DNA of 64,000 bases from Salinisphaera sp. LB1 (GCF_003177035.1 NZ_CP029488.1:3912501-3976500), one strand, 5' to 3'; shown: positions 1 through 9,354, counted from the first letter of the stretch. Numbers and translations are program-made. The notes: generated by a model not told the origin, from the letters alone.

Positions 1-1922
1 CGCGCCGGGAGCTCAGCGGACTGAGCCGGGCGCTGCGTACGCTGCACGCCTGCAACGAAATCATGCTGCGCAAGACCACCGAGGAGGGATTGCTCGGGGC
101 GATCTGCCGCATGATCGCTCAGTCCGAGGGCTATTCCCTGGCCTGGGTCGGTTTTCTGGAGGATGAAACCGGTTCGAAAACCGCCGGCAACATCCGAAAG
201 GTCGCAATCGCCGGCCCGGCCGCCGAATTTGCCCGGAGCACTCGGGTTGATGTGGGCGACCCCGCTCAGGGACAGGGACCGTCGGGGCGTGCCATTGCCA
301 CGGGTGAAACCCAGATCGCCGCCGATCTGGCCCTGGACGCCAGCGTTGAACCCTGGCGCGAAGAAATCAGGGCCTGGGGCCTGGGCGCGATGATCGCGCT
401 ACCGCTCAAACCGAGCGCGGGACCGCCGGGTGTGTTGAGCGTTTTCTCGGCGCACAGCGGCGATTTCGAAGGCGAGGTACGCAAACTGCTCGAACGCCTG
501 GCCGCGAACCTCACGTTCGGGCTGGACAAGTTGCAGATGCAGCGTGAGCGTGAACGTCAGGCCGATGAGATCCGCCAGCTCGCCTATCAAGATCCACTCA
601 CGGGGCTGCCCAACCGGCGCTTCCTGCTGCAACAGTTCCACCAGGATCACACGGCTCGAATAGCCCAAGGGGGCAAACCGAAGGCGGCGGCCGTGCTGTT
701 CATCGATATCAACGATTTCAAGCTGGTCAACGATGCACTGGGGCATGTGGCGGGCGATCGCATGCTGCGCAGCGTCAGTCAGCGTATTCAGGGCACCCTG
801 CGTAAGAGGGACTGGGTGACGCGCCAGGGTGGCGATGAGTTCATTGCGATCATGATGGACAACCCGCGGCGTGCGCTTGCCGCCGAGGACACTGAACAGA
901 GCGTGCAACGCCTGGCCGAAGCCGCGGAGACCCTGGCAACACGCATCATCCGAATTCTGCGTCGCCCTTTCGATATCGAGGGATTCAGCCACCGCATCGA
1001 TGCAAGTATCGGCATCAGCCTCTTTCCCTACTACAGCGCAGACCCCGAATCCGTCATAAGTCAGGCCGACACCGCGATGTACCAGGCTAAACAGGCCGGC
1101 AATGGTATCGCCTTCTATTCCCCGGAAACCGCGCAGAGGCGCCAGCGACGTTTCACGCTCGAAGCGCGCTTGCATCACGCGTTGGAGCACGAAGAATTCA
1201 GCCTGCACTATCAGCCGCTGTGGGAGACAACGACCGGACGGGTCGTGGGCGTGGAGGCCCTGCTGCGCTGGCAGGATAGCCAGGGCGCCAGCATATCTCC
1301 GGGCGAATTCATCCCGGTGGCCGAGGAAATCGGCCTGATCGGGCCGATCGGCGATTGGGTTCTGCGGACCGCGGCCCGCCAGATTGCGCAATGGCGGCGC
1401 GATGGCCTGGCGTTGTACATGTCGGTGAATCTTGCCGTCAGTCAATTGCAGGGGCCGGACGCCGCGCGCCATATCGCCGACCTGGCAGCTGCAGGCGGCG
1501 CGGCACCGGAGTGGTGGTCGCTCGAGGTGACCGAGGATATGCTGATGCACGATGTGCAATCGGTCGAGCATTCCATGCGCGAGCTGAGCGCACTCGGGTT
1601 TCGCTTCGCCCTGGATGACTTCGGCCGCGGCTACTCGTCGCTCGGGCGCTTGCAGTCGCTGCCATTGCACACCCTCAAGATCGACAAGTTGTTCGTGGAC
1701 GAACTGGCATCGAACGAGCGGGGCAATTCCATCATCGCCGCCATCACCGATATGGCACGCAATCTATCGATGGAGACCCTGGCGGAAGGCATCGAGACCG
1801 ACGCCCAGCGCATGCGACTGGTTGAGTTGGGCTGCCGCTGGGGACAGGGCTTCTGGCTCAGCGCGGCCCGTCCGCCCGAGGAGATTCCCTCTTTGGTGGA
1901 GGCGAGTCTTGCCGGTTCATGA
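1..1922 (+). CDS. GAF-GGDEF-EAL cyclic-di-GMP protein, 5' end outside window
   Basis: Bifunctional-type c-di-GMP turnover protein. The frame is open from base 3, and the residues before the first ATG (base 63) read as a typical helical linker into a GAF domain (LSRALRTLHACNE), so the true start lies upstream and a sensor domain may be missing. Numbering from the ATG at 63: GAF domain about 5-155, GGDEF domain about 170-350 with an intact RQGGDEF active-site loop (diguanylate cyclase), EAL domain about 365-610 with an intact EALLRW motif and DDFGRGYSS loop (phosphodiesterase). Both catalytic signatures look intact, so either or both activities are possible. The protein is probably cytoplasmic or membrane-tethered through the missing N-terminus. 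A 424-bp gene-free stretch follows. Confidence 0.9.
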   Translation, partial: RRELSGLSRALRTLHACNEIMLRKTTEEGLLGAICRMIAQSEGYSLAWVGFLEDETGSKTAGNIRKVAIAGPAAEFARSTRVDVGDPAQGQGPSGRAIATGETQIAADLALDASVEPWREEIRAWGLGAMIALPLKPSAGPPGVLSVFSAHSGDFEGEVRKLLERLAANLTFGLDKLQMQRERERQADEIRQLAYQDPLTGLPNRRFLLQQFHQDHTARIAQGGKPKAAAVLFIDINDFKLVNDALGHVAGDRMLRSVSQRIQGTLRKRDWVTRQGGDEFIAIMMDNPRRALAAEDTEQSVQRLAEAAETLATRIIRILRRPFDIEGFSHRIDASIGISLFPYYSADPESVISQADTAMYQAKQAGNGIAFYSPETAQRRQRRFTLEARLHHALEHEEFSLHYQPLWETTTGRVVGVEALLRWQDSQGASISPGEFIPVAEEIGLIGPIGDWVLRTAARQIAQWRRDGLALYMSVNLAVSQLQGPDAARHIADLAAAGGAAPEWWSLEVTEDMLMHDVQSVEHSMRELSALGFRFALDDFGRGYSSLGRLQSLPLHTLKIDKLFVDELASNERGNSIIAAITDMARNLSMETLAEGIETDAQRMRLVELGCRWGQGFWLSAARPPEEIPSLVEASLAGS

Positions 1923-2346
1923 GGATCAACGCACCGTCGTCAAGCACAGCCAGATTGTAGATTCAGCGCTTGCGCTCACCGAGCGCGGCTCACAACGCCC
2001 CATTCGATTATGTACGATACGCAGCGGGCTGAATAAGCCAGGGCATTTTGTCCGCAAATGCATGCCAATGAGCGGCAATAAGAAGGAAGATCAAGGCGCC
2101 GCTGCTTCCAGCGCGCGAGCCATCGCATCGTCAAGCCTTCCACTGAACTTTGCACACAATCAACACGCCCCATGCGCCGAAAAGCCTCCATCATGCGATG
2201 AATCAGCATGGCGAGACATTCAAACCCGGGGCGAATCCATTGCCTGCATGCTCGGACTCATTTTTCTGCGAAATCAACTGGCTGTTCGTATGCCCCTTCA
2301 ATCCGCCGCAGCAGAACACGGCCCCGTCACGCCCGGGAAACCCCAG
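1923..2346. other. Intergenic stretch without a recognised gene
   Basis: 424 bp between the GGDEF-EAL gene and the HIT-family gene. The frame of the HIT gene stays open through it, but the translation has no family features. The local composition is less GC-rich than the flanking genes, which suits a promoter region. I see no convincing terminator or RNA gene. Confidence 0.5.
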
Positions 2347-2775
2347 ATGAACATTGACACGCGACTGTTGGCCGACTGCCATCGGCTGGGCACGCTGGAA
2401 CGCGCCACCGTGCTACTGCATCGTCATTCGGCGGTGGGCTGGCTGATCCTGGTGCCCGATACCGATGCCCAGGACTGGCACGAACTGGACGATGCGGAAT
2501 GCGAGCGCGTGAATGCTCAGGTCCGCGCATTGTGTGGCTGGGCCGCCGACGGGTTCAGCGCCGATAAGATGAACGTGGCGACACTGGGCAATGAGGTCGC
2601 CCAGATGCATATTCATATCATCGCGCGCCACCGCCACGATGCCTGCTGGCCCGCGCCGGTCTGGGGCCGACTGCCGGCGGGCGACCCCGGCTATGACGAA
2701 ACCCGCATTGCAGGGCTGCGCGCGGCGCTGTCGCGCGATCTTCGGCTGGTCCCCGCGGAGGCGGACGACGCATGA
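2347..2775 (+). CDS. HIT-family nucleotide hydrolase-like protein
   Basis: 142-residue HIT (histidine triad) protein, a family of nucleotidyl hydrolases and transferases acting on dinucleotide polyphosphates or nucleoside-phosphoramidates. The signature region reads LGNEVAQMHIHIIARHRHD, followed by a WPAPVWG block. The catalytic HxH pair is present, but the first position of the canonical HxHxH triad is Gln, as in a known QLHxH subgroup. The frame is open far upstream, but homology starts at the ATG at 2347, which has a weak GGGAAA about 7 nt upstream. Its end overlaps the start of slyX (ATGA), so the two are translationally coupled. The substrate is unknown. Confidence 0.82.
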   Translation: MNIDTRLLADCHRLGTLERATVLLHRHSAVGWLILVPDTDAQDWHELDDAECERVNAQVRALCGWAADGFSADKMNVATLGNEVAQMHIHIIARHRHDACWPAPVWGRLPAGDPGYDETRIAGLRAALSRDLRLVPAEADDA

Positions 2776-2972
2776 GCACCCAGCACGACGAACTCGAAGT
2801 ACGGATCGCCTATCAAGACGATGCGATCGAACAACTCAGCCGGCAGCTGTTCGCCCAGTCACGCGAGCTCGCACGGATGGCCGAGCGCTGCCGGCAACTC
2901 GAGGAACGCGTACAACGGCTGGCCGAAGGCGAGCCGGACGCCGCGACCGACGAAACCCCGCCGCATTACTGA
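2772..2972 (+). CDS. slyX: SlyX family protein
   Basis: 66-residue SlyX family protein: an almost entirely coiled-coil helix (about residues 5-52, rich in Glu, Arg, Gln and Leu heptads) ending in the characteristic PPHY tail. The molecular role of SlyX is not established. It overlaps the upstream HIT gene by 4 nt (ATGA), so the pair forms one unit. Length and C-terminal motif agree with the family. Confidence 0.88.
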   Translation: MSTQHDELEVRIAYQDDAIEQLSRQLFAQSRELARMAERCRQLEERVQRLAEGEPDAATDETPPHY

Positions 2973-3062
2973 CAACGCATCGACCGCCGCCGCCAGCGTC
3001 ACGCGTGGTGTGCCGACTGGCGCGCGCTGAACCGTTCCGGGCAGGCGTGCGGGTGATCGCGA

Positions 3063-3455
3063 TCAGAACTGGATTCGCCCCCCGCCCTGACCGCCACCAA
3101 AGCCCCCTTGGCCGCCGCCCTGGCCGGGCACCTGGATCTTCTGGCCCTGCTGCCGCTGCATTTCCTTGAGCTCCTCGATCGCCCGCTCGGCTTCGGCATT
3201 GACCGCCGCGGGAAACTGCTCGATCGCGCCCGCCAGGTCGTCGGCTTCCAGCTCGAACGACAACGGCAGGCTGCCCGCCGGCGTCATCAGGCTGGCCGAC
3301 CCCTCGAAACGCACGTCGCGCGAATCGTCATCCTCGCCATTGGCGGTCACCGGAATCAGCTTGCGAATGCTGCCCACCTTCAGATCGGAGAAGGACTCTT
3401 CCCGATACATGTGATCGGCATCGATCTTGATCTCGGGCATGTTGTTATCGGCCAT
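3063..3455 (-). CDS. Conserved hypothetical protein with Gly-rich tail
   Basis: 130 residues with no signal peptide or membrane segment. The N-terminal 100 residues look like a compact acidic alpha/beta domain (MPEIKIDADHMYREE start, a central LMTPAGSLPLSFE strand pair and a C-terminal helix). The tail (about 108-127) is Gly/Gln-rich and ends GGGRIQF. I recognise the pattern of a small conserved cytoplasmic proteobacterial family but cannot assign a function. It is convergent with slyX. A Met at residue 6 is an alternative start. Confidence 0.7.
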   Translation of the reverse strand: MADNNMPEIKIDADHMYREESFSDLKVGSIRKLIPVTANGEDDDSRDVRFEGSASLMTPAGSLPLSFELEADDLAGAIEQFPAAVNAEAERAIEELKEMQRQQGQKIQVPGQGGGQGGFGGGQGGGRIQF

Positions 3456-3593
3456 CTCTGAAATCCTGTCGCTATGATTGATGGGACAAAGGATAACAGC
3501 GACCGCGGCAACGTCGAGCGCTTGACCGCGGGCGGGTGCGCTTCGCCAGTCGACCCTCCGCGATCGTCACCACGCGGCGGGTCGCCGTCGGTA

Positions 3594-3849
3594 TCAGTGA
3601 CCGGCGGCGATCATCGTGCCGGTGGCGTCCTGCGATTCGCTGACCCGAACCATGATTGGCAATACCCGCACGCCGGCGGGCAGATTGTCGTCGTTGACGG
3701 TAATTACCGCCTGACCGGCCTGGGACACATCTCATGGGCATCGCCTCGATCAGGCCGTCGGCGAGCACGGCCTGGCTGGCCGGGTACCCAAGATATCGGC
3801 CGGCCAGAAGCGCCATCCGGGCGGCATGCTGCATGCGTCGCCGCCGCAT
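3594..3849 (-). pseudogene. Frameshifted small ORF translationally coupled to ppc
   Basis: Immediately behind ppc. The ppc stop TGA shares its last base with an ATG at 3849 (TGATG). Reading on gives a coding-like stretch of about 40 residues (..GRYLGYPASQAVLADGLIEAMP). Near 3731-3736 the sense-like reading moves by one base and continues as DVSQAGQAVITVNDDNLPAG.. to VSESQDATGTMIAAGH and a stop at 3594. Codon choice in both halves resembles the neighbours. I recognise no family. It may be a decayed gene, a sequencing indel, or two short chance frames. Confidence 0.35.
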
Positions 3850-6647
3850 CAACCGGTGTTTCTCATGCCGGCGGCGATGGCATTGATCGAGCGCAGGACC
3901 GGATCGAGCCAGATCCGGTCACCGCCCTCGCGATAACGCGTGAGCGCCGCGATCTGGATGTGGTTGAGCGGGTCCAGATAGGGCCGGCGCCGATCGAGTG
4001 ACGTACGCAGCACCGGATCGTCGTCCAGCAGGCTGGACTCGCCGGTAATACCGAGAATACCGGCAACCGCGCGCTCGTATTCGGCGTGAATGGCTTCGAA
4101 GATATGCCCCTGCCCCGTCGCCAACTGGGCATATTCCGAGGCGATCGTCATATCCGCCTTGGCCAGCGACATCTGGACGTTGTCGATAATGGTGCGGAAA
4201 TACGGCCATTCCCGATACAACGACTGCAACGTCGGGGTATCGACGCCGCCTTCGGTGAGTGCGGTACCCAGACCCAGCCAACCCGGCAGCGTATGCCGTG
4301 ACTGCGCCCAGGCGAACACCCAGGAAATCGCCCGGATCGAAGACTTGTCGAGCTTGGCCTTCGACGGCCGCGAACCGGGCCGGGAACCGATGTTCAGCGC
4401 GCCGATCTCGGCGGTGGGCGTGGCCGCCTGGAAATACTCGAAGAACCCCTCGGTGTTCTCGGTCAGGTCGCGATAGAAACGCTCGCCGCGGTCCGAGAGT
4501 TTCGCCGCCTTGTCGGAGAAATCGGCATCGGTGGCCCGGGTACCACTGGCCTTGAGGGTACCGGTCACCCCGAGCGTGAGCTCGTGCACCGCGGTTTCCG
4601 GGTTGCTGTACTTGGCGAAGATCATCTCGCCCTGTTCGGTGAACTTGATCTTCGAGCGGACGGTGCCCGGCGGCTGCGACAGGATCGCCTGATGGGTCGG
4701 CCCGCCACCGCGCCCGACGGTGCCGCCGCGACCATGGAACAGCACGCAGTCCACGCCGTGGCGCTCGCACAGGGCCACGGCTTCCTGCTGGGCGCGATAC
4801 AACTGCCAGCGCGAAGTCATGATGCCGCCGTCCTTGCAGGAATCGGAGTAGCCGAGCATGACCTCCTGGCGCAGCATGCCGTCGTCTGCGCCGGCTTCGA
4901 CGAAGGCCCGGTAGTGGCTGTTTTCCAGCAGCTTGTCCAGCACCGGCTCGATGTGCTCCAGATCGGCGACGGTTTCGAACAACGGCGCGATCGCCAGTGG
5001 CGGCGCGATCTCACCGCCCGGCTCGTACACGCCGGTCACCCGCATCAGCCAGACCAGCGCCAGCACATCCGAAGCACTATGCGTCATCGAAATCACATAG
5101 CTGCCAAAAGCGGCGTTGCCGAGGGTACGCGTGAACTCGCGCACCACAGCCAGGCTTTCCAGCGTGTCTTCGACATCCGAGGAAATATCGAGTCGGCCGA
5201 GCGCCGGCGTATCGTCGCGGGCCAGTTCACGGTCGAGAATCTCGACCCGGCCCGCCTCGTCCAGCGACGCGTAGTTCGCCTCGATCTTCAACGCCGCCAT
5301 CAACTCCTGCACGCATTGCGTGTGCCGGGTCGATTCCTCGCGCAAGTCCAGACGCGCAAGATGAAAACCGAACGTCTCGACCAGGCGCTGCCAATCCTTG
5401 ATGCGATCGTGGGCGATCGCCTCGTCGCCGTGGCCGATCAGCGATTCACGCATGATGCGGATATCGTCGACCAGATCGGCTGCCGAGGCATAAGCCAGCG
5501 GCGGCCGCTCGCTGCGTTCGGCGCGCAGGCGCAGCTCGGTCTGGATCTGGTCGATCATTGCCGAGATCCGGCGGCGCATGAGATAGAGCTTGCGGCGATA
5601 CGGCTCCGCGGCGTAGCGTTCGGGGCGCGTCCCGGTGTGCGCGGCGAGGCGTTGCTCGTCGTCCTCCAGCCCGGCCAGGAACGCGTCGCTCGGGCGACAC
5701 CAGCGCGCCGAAAATGACAGCCGGCTCGACAGTTCATCGATACGACGCAGATATTCCGACAGGATCTCGCGCGACTGCAGACGCAGCGCATAGCGTGTCT
5801 CGCGGGCGGTAACGTAGGGGTTACCGTCTCGGTCGCCGCCGATCCAGGAACCGAACGTCAGCACGGCCGGCGCATCGACGCGCTCGCCGTAGTTGTTCTC
5901 GATCGCCTTTTCCAGGTTGCGATAGATCTGCGGCACGCTCGAAAACAGCGACGCCCGGAAGTAGTACAGGCCGTTGCGGATTTCATCCTCGACCGTGGGC
6001 CGCGAGCCGCGCAGTTCCTCGGTCTTCCAGAGCACCTGGATGTTCTGGCGGATGTGCTCCTCGATTTCGGCGCGCTCGAGCTCGTCGGGATTGCCGAAGG
6101 TCAGTTGCTGGAACCACTCGAAGATGCGCCGCAGCGCATCCAGCACCGCGCGCGGCTTGGCCTCGGTCGGATGGGCGGTAAACACCGGGATGAACGACAG
6201 ATTCGACAGCTGCGCCATCGCGTCGTCCAGCGTCACGCCGTGGGCGGCCATGTCGGCCAGGGTGCGATTGAACGAGCCGAGCCAGCGCGGATCGCCGTCC
6301 GCGGCCAGGCGCCGGCGGGTGCGATGCGCGTGCAGTTCCTCCAGCAGGTTCGCCAGATTGAAGTAGATCGCGAATGCGCGCGTGACCTCGGTCATGGTCT
6401 CGGCTGGCAGCGAATCGATCGTCGACATCAGCCGGGCCCGCTGTTCGGCGTCCTCGGTCTCGCGCAGCGCGATGAATCCCCGGCGCAGCGTCTCGACCGT
6501 GTCGAAGACCTCGGAACGGGCCTGCGACTGGAGCACGTCGCCCAGCAGCGAACCGGCCCGGCGGACCTGGGCCCGCAGTTCGCGATCGGCCTCGGCGAGA
6601 TCGGCGTCGCCCGCGGCGGGATGCTTTTCGTTGATCGATGGATTCAT
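3849..6647 (-). CDS. ppc: Phosphoenolpyruvate carboxylase
   Basis: Anaplerotic enzyme that carboxylates PEP with bicarbonate to oxaloacetate in the cytoplasm. Family hallmarks are present: HPTE with catalytic His at about 159, GSWIGGDRDGNP at about 260-275, the YSDSCKDGG segment near 600, FHGRGGTVGRGGGP near 637-650 and a C-terminal end in MRNTG. I chose the ATG at 6647 (932 aa, MNPSINEKHP..) over the farther ATG at 6722 because the extra 25 residues do not look like PEPC. Two odd residues: the usual SDSNKD is SDSCKD here, and the N-terminus is longer than in E. coli (883 aa). It is divergent from the Nudix gene. Confidence 0.97.
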   Translation of the reverse strand: MNPSINEKHPAAGDADLAEADRELRAQVRRAGSLLGDVLQSQARSEVFDTVETLRRGFIALRETEDAEQRARLMSTIDSLPAETMTEVTRAFAIYFNLANLLEELHAHRTRRRLAADGDPRWLGSFNRTLADMAAHGVTLDDAMAQLSNLSFIPVFTAHPTEAKPRAVLDALRRIFEWFQQLTFGNPDELERAEIEEHIRQNIQVLWKTEELRGSRPTVEDEIRNGLYYFRASLFSSVPQIYRNLEKAIENNYGERVDAPAVLTFGSWIGGDRDGNPYVTARETRYALRLQSREILSEYLRRIDELSSRLSFSARWCRPSDAFLAGLEDDEQRLAAHTGTRPERYAAEPYRRKLYLMRRRISAMIDQIQTELRLRAERSERPPLAYASAADLVDDIRIMRESLIGHGDEAIAHDRIKDWQRLVETFGFHLARLDLREESTRHTQCVQELMAALKIEANYASLDEAGRVEILDRELARDDTPALGRLDISSDVEDTLESLAVVREFTRTLGNAAFGSYVISMTHSASDVLALVWLMRVTGVYEPGGEIAPPLAIAPLFETVADLEHIEPVLDKLLENSHYRAFVEAGADDGMLRQEVMLGYSDSCKDGGIMTSRWQLYRAQQEAVALCERHGVDCVLFHGRGGTVGRGGGPTHQAILSQPPGTVRSKIKFTEQGEMIFAKYSNPETAVHELTLGVTGTLKASGTRATDADFSDKAAKLSDRGERFYRDLTENTEGFFEYFQAATPTAEIGALNIGSRPGSRPSKAKLDKSSIRAISWVFAWAQSRHTLPGWLGLGTALTEGGVDTPTLQSLYREWPYFRTIIDNVQMSLAKADMTIASEYAQLATGQGHIFEAIHAEYERAVAGILGITGESSLLDDDPVLRTSLDRRRPYLDPLNHIQIAALTRYREGGDRIWLDPVLRSINAIAAGMRNTG

Positions 6648-6795
6648 GCGTCTGCCTGGCCTGTCTTCGTTTTGCTTGTCACCGAAGCATATCAGCGTTG
6701 GCGAGGCTTGCCCGCAGGACACCCGGCGCCGGACACTGATGTAGCATGAATGCGCCGGACGCCACCGGCGATGACCGACTCACGGCCCGAACCCG

Positions 6796-7389
6796 ATGCC
6801 CGCCATGCCCGAGCCCATGAATTTCTGCCCGAACTGCGGCGCCCCGACGGTCTTCCGTATACCCGAGGGCGACGACCGCAAGCGCAACATCTGTACCGCG
6901 ACCGGGGAGATTTTCTACGACAACCCGCGCAACGTGGTGGGCACCATCGTCGAACGCGACGGGCGCATCCTGATGTGCCGGCGGGCGATCGAGCCGCGGC
7001 TGCATTTCTGGACGCTGCCGGCCGGCTTTCTCGAACTCGGCGAAACCAGCGCCGGCGGCGCCGCGCGCGAAACCCTCGAGGAAGCCGGCGTTCAGGTCGG
7101 TCAGCCGCGCCTGTTCAATCTGATCGATGTCACGCATATCGGTCAGATCCACATATTCTTCATCGCGGATATGATCGGCGACGACTACGCACCGGGCCGG
7201 GAAAGCGCCGAGGTGCGCTTTCTCGCCGAGGACGAGATCGATTGGCCGCAGCTGGCATTCCCGACCATCCATCGCACGCTCCAGCGATACTTCGCGGATC
7301 GCAGGGCCGGCGAGTTCGGCATCCACGTCGAATCGCTGGGGACCGCGGACTGGCGCGCGATGGCGCTGGACCGGGAACCGCGCGATTAG
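6796..7389 (+). CDS. Nudix hydrolase with N-terminal zinc-ribbon-like segment
   Basis: 197 residues (or 190 if the ATG at 6817, MNFCPNCG, is the real start). The Nudix box is complete: G-x5-E-x7-RETLEEAG at about residues 76-98, the Mg2+ site that cleaves nucleoside-diphosphate-X compounds. The N-terminus carries CPNCG, the first knuckle of the zinc ribbon seen in NADH-pyrophosphatase-like Nudix proteins. The second knuckle reads ICTATGEIFYDNP where CxxCG is usual, so one zinc ligand is missing. The substrate is not predictable. It diverges from ppc and precedes fdxA by 138 bp. Confidence 0.88.
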   Translation: MPAMPEPMNFCPNCGAPTVFRIPEGDDRKRNICTATGEIFYDNPRNVVGTIVERDGRILMCRRAIEPRLHFWTLPAGFLELGETSAGGAARETLEEAGVQVGQPRLFNLIDVTHIGQIHIFFIADMIGDDYAPGRESAEVRFLAEDEIDWPQLAFPTIHRTLQRYFADRRAGEFGIHVESLGTADWRAMALDREPRD

Positions 7390-7527
7390 GGTCCGTTACA
7401 ATGCGGGCCGATAAAAACGGCCGCCGACGCGCCGGATTGCGGCCCAAAATGATTCTCGCGGCGCGGGCAACTGGTAAACTGCGCGCCTTCCCGCTCTTTC
7501 CGACAGCTACAAGCGACGAGGCTGACC

Positions 7528-7851
7528 ATGACCTTCGTTGTCACCGAAAACTGCATCAAGTGCAAATACACCGACTGCGTGGAAGTCTGCCCGGTCGATT
7601 GTTTCCATGAAGGCCCGAATTTCCTGGCCATCGACCCCGAGGAGTGCATCGACTGCACGCTTTGCGAGCCGGAGTGCCCGGTCGAGGCGATTGTCTCCGA
7701 GGACGATCTACCCGAGGACCAGGCTGACTTCCTGCAACTCAACGCCGAGCTCGCGGCCGAATGGCCGGTGATCACCGAGGTCAAGAAACCACCGGAAGAC
7801 GCCGACGAATGGGCCGACAAGCCGAACAAGCGAGAATTGCTCGAGCGTTGA
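7528..7851 (+). CDS. fdxA: Seven-iron ferredoxin (FdxA type)
   Basis: 107-residue cytoplasmic electron carrier with one [3Fe-4S] and one [4Fe-4S] cluster. N-terminal Cys motif [18 protein letters not shown] and second motif [15 protein letters not shown] are both complete, followed by the acidic C-terminal extension typical of the FdxA family (107 aa is the standard length). SD-like ACGAGG at 7516-7521 lies 6 nt before the ATG. It stands alone, convergent with the CYTH gene. The redox partners are not evident from context. Confidence 0.97.
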   Translation: MTFVVTENCIKCKYTDCVEVCPVDCFHEGPNFLAIDPEECIDCTLCEPECPVEAIVSEDDLPEDQADFLQLNAELAAEWPVITEVKKPPEDADEWADKPNKRELLER

Positions 7852-7870
7852 GCCGCCCGAACCGGCGCAC

Positions 7871-8386
7871 TCAGTTCGGTGTCGCCCGCATGTCTGCGTA
7901 GGCGATCGCACATAGATCGGCGGCTTGGATGCCGAGCTCGGCCATCAGCCGCTCGGCCTCGCGCCGGCCATCGGCGGGTTGTTCCTGCGCTGCCAGCACG
8001 ACTTCGAGCTCCACGAAATCGCCGAGCCCTTCGACCTGGTCGAGATGAATGCGCGTGCGCCCGGCCCGGTAGAGGTGCCGTGTCTTGATCACGCGCGCCC
8101 AGGAGCCGAGCGCGTGTGTGAGCGTGGCCCGCAGCCCGTCGGGATCGTCGGTATCCGTACGGGTGTATGAAGATAGGCTCGGCCCGGCGCTATCCGGACG
8201 CTCGTAGGCGATCAACTCCGCCTGCCCATTGCCGAAATCGCGCAGCTTGAGCCGACCGGTGGCGCAGTTAAAGAAGCTGTCGTCCTGATCCAGCTCGACC
8301 GCTGGCGCGCCCGCGAGCGCCTCGATGCGTTGCCGCAAGACGGCGCGGTCGCGGCATACGGCCTTGATCTCGATGTTTTTCGCCAT
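7871..8386 (-). CDS. CYTH-domain protein (class IV adenylate cyclase-like)
   Basis: 171-residue CYTH (CyaB/thiamine triphosphatase) domain, a tunnel fold acting on triphosphorylated substrates. N-terminal MAKNIEIKAV corresponds to the ExExK motif with the first Glu replaced by Asn, as in the MARNIEIK subgroup. Alternating Arg/Lys and Glu strands follow (RLKLRDF, ELIAYERP, TRHLYRAGRTRIHLDQVEGLG, FVELEV), as expected for phosphate and metal binding. The long upstream open frame is an antisense shadow of neighbours; homology fixes the start at 8386. It lies 8 bp behind xerD and is likely co-transcribed with it. The enzymatic activity is unproven. Confidence 0.8.
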   Translation of the reverse strand: MAKNIEIKAVCRDRAVLRQRIEALAGAPAVELDQDDSFFNCATGRLKLRDFGNGQAELIAYERPDSAGPSLSSYTRTDTDDPDGLRATLTHALGSWARVIKTRHLYRAGRTRIHLDQVEGLGDFVELEVVLAAQEQPADGRREAERLMAELGIQAADLCAIAYADMRATPN

Positions 8387-8394
8387 ATTCGTCG

Positions 8395-9306
8395 TCAGCC
8401 ACGTGGATGATGATCGGCGTGCAGCGCCTTGAGCCGCGCCCGCGCGACGTGGGTATAGATCTGCGTGGTCGACAGATCGGCGTGGCCGAGCAGCATCTGC
8501 ACCGCGCGCAGGTCCGCGCCGTGGTTGAGCAGATGGGTAGCGAAGGCATGGCGCAGGCCGTGCGGCGAGACCGGCGCCGTGATGCCGGCGGCGCCCGCAT
8601 GCGCGCGGATGCGATGCCAGACGTTCTGTCGTGTCATGCCGCCGCCACGCGCGGTCACGAACAGCGCATCGGAGACAGCCGCGCCCAGAAGCGCCGCGCG
8701 CGCACGCGCCAGATAACGCTCGATCCAGTCCACCGCGGCGCCGCCCAGCGGCACGAGGCGCTCGCGCCCGCCCTTGCCGGTGACACGGATCACGCCCTGG
8801 CGCGTGTTGACCTGGGCGCGCGTGGCCGAGACCAATTCGGATACGCGCAGGCCGGCCGCGTACATCAACTCCAGCATGGCCCGGTCGCGCAGGCCCAGAT
8901 CGGTATCGGTGTCGGGCGCACGGATCAGGGCCTCGACATCGCGCTCGGTGAGCGTCTTCGGCAGGCGCCGGCCCTGGACCGGCATGTCGATCAACGCGGT
9001 CGGGTCGCGCTGGATCGCCCCGGCCCGCAGCTGGTAGCGATAGAACTGGCGCAGGCTGGACAACAGACGCGCCGCGCTGCGCGGACTCGAATCCGGCGTA
9101 TTGCGCGCGGCGAGATAGGCCCGGATATCGTTCGCGCCAGCGGCCAGCAGTCCGCCGCGGCCCGCCTGCCATTGACCGAAGTGGGCGAGATCGTTGCGAT
9201 AGGCCGCGAGCGTGGCCTCGGCCAGGCCGCGTTCGGCCCACAGGCCGTCGATAAAACGTTCGATGATATCGGCGGTTGTCGCGTCCACGGCGTCGATGGC
9301 AGCCAT
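8395..9306 (-). CDS. xerD: Tyrosine site-specific recombinase XerD
   Basis: 303-residue tyrosine recombinase acting with XerC at dif to resolve chromosome dimers. N-terminal SAM-like core-binding domain about 8-95. The catalytic residues are all present and spaced as in XerD: Arg154 (AGLRVSEL), Lys178 (TGKGGRERLVPLG), His249 and Arg252 (HGLRHAFATHLL), His275 (LGHADLSTTQ) and nucleophile Tyr284 (IYTHV). Start ATG at 9306; no in-frame start lies just upstream. No adjacent att-like repeats or integrated element, so this is the housekeeping enzyme. XerC is the alternative assignment. Confidence 0.9.
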   Translation of the reverse strand: MAAIDAVDATTADIIERFIDGLWAERGLAEATLAAYRNDLAHFGQWQAGRGGLLAAGANDIRAYLAARNTPDSSPRSAARLLSSLRQFYRYQLRAGAIQRDPTALIDMPVQGRRLPKTLTERDVEALIRAPDTDTDLGLRDRAMLELMYAAGLRVSELVSATRAQVNTRQGVIRVTGKGGRERLVPLGGAAVDWIERYLARARAALLGAAVSDALFVTARGGGMTRQNVWHRIRAHAGAAGITAPVSPHGLRHAFATHLLNHGADLRAVQMLLGHADLSTTQIYTHVARARLKALHADHHPRG

Positions 9307-9354
9307 GGCGCGAGCGTATAATCCGGCGATTGATTTAGCCAGCCCCGTTGCCCG

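Noticed and set aside
399-1670. 423-codon minus-strand frame over the GGDEF-EAL gene
   Set aside because: Antisense shadow; the plus-strand frame has complete GGDEF and EAL domains.
4584-5717. 377-codon plus-strand frame over ppc
   Set aside because: Shadow of PEP carboxylase, with no recognisable domain.
8395-9306. Integrase of a mobile element
   Set aside because: Length, residue spacing and lack of flanking att sites or phage genes fit housekeeping XerD.
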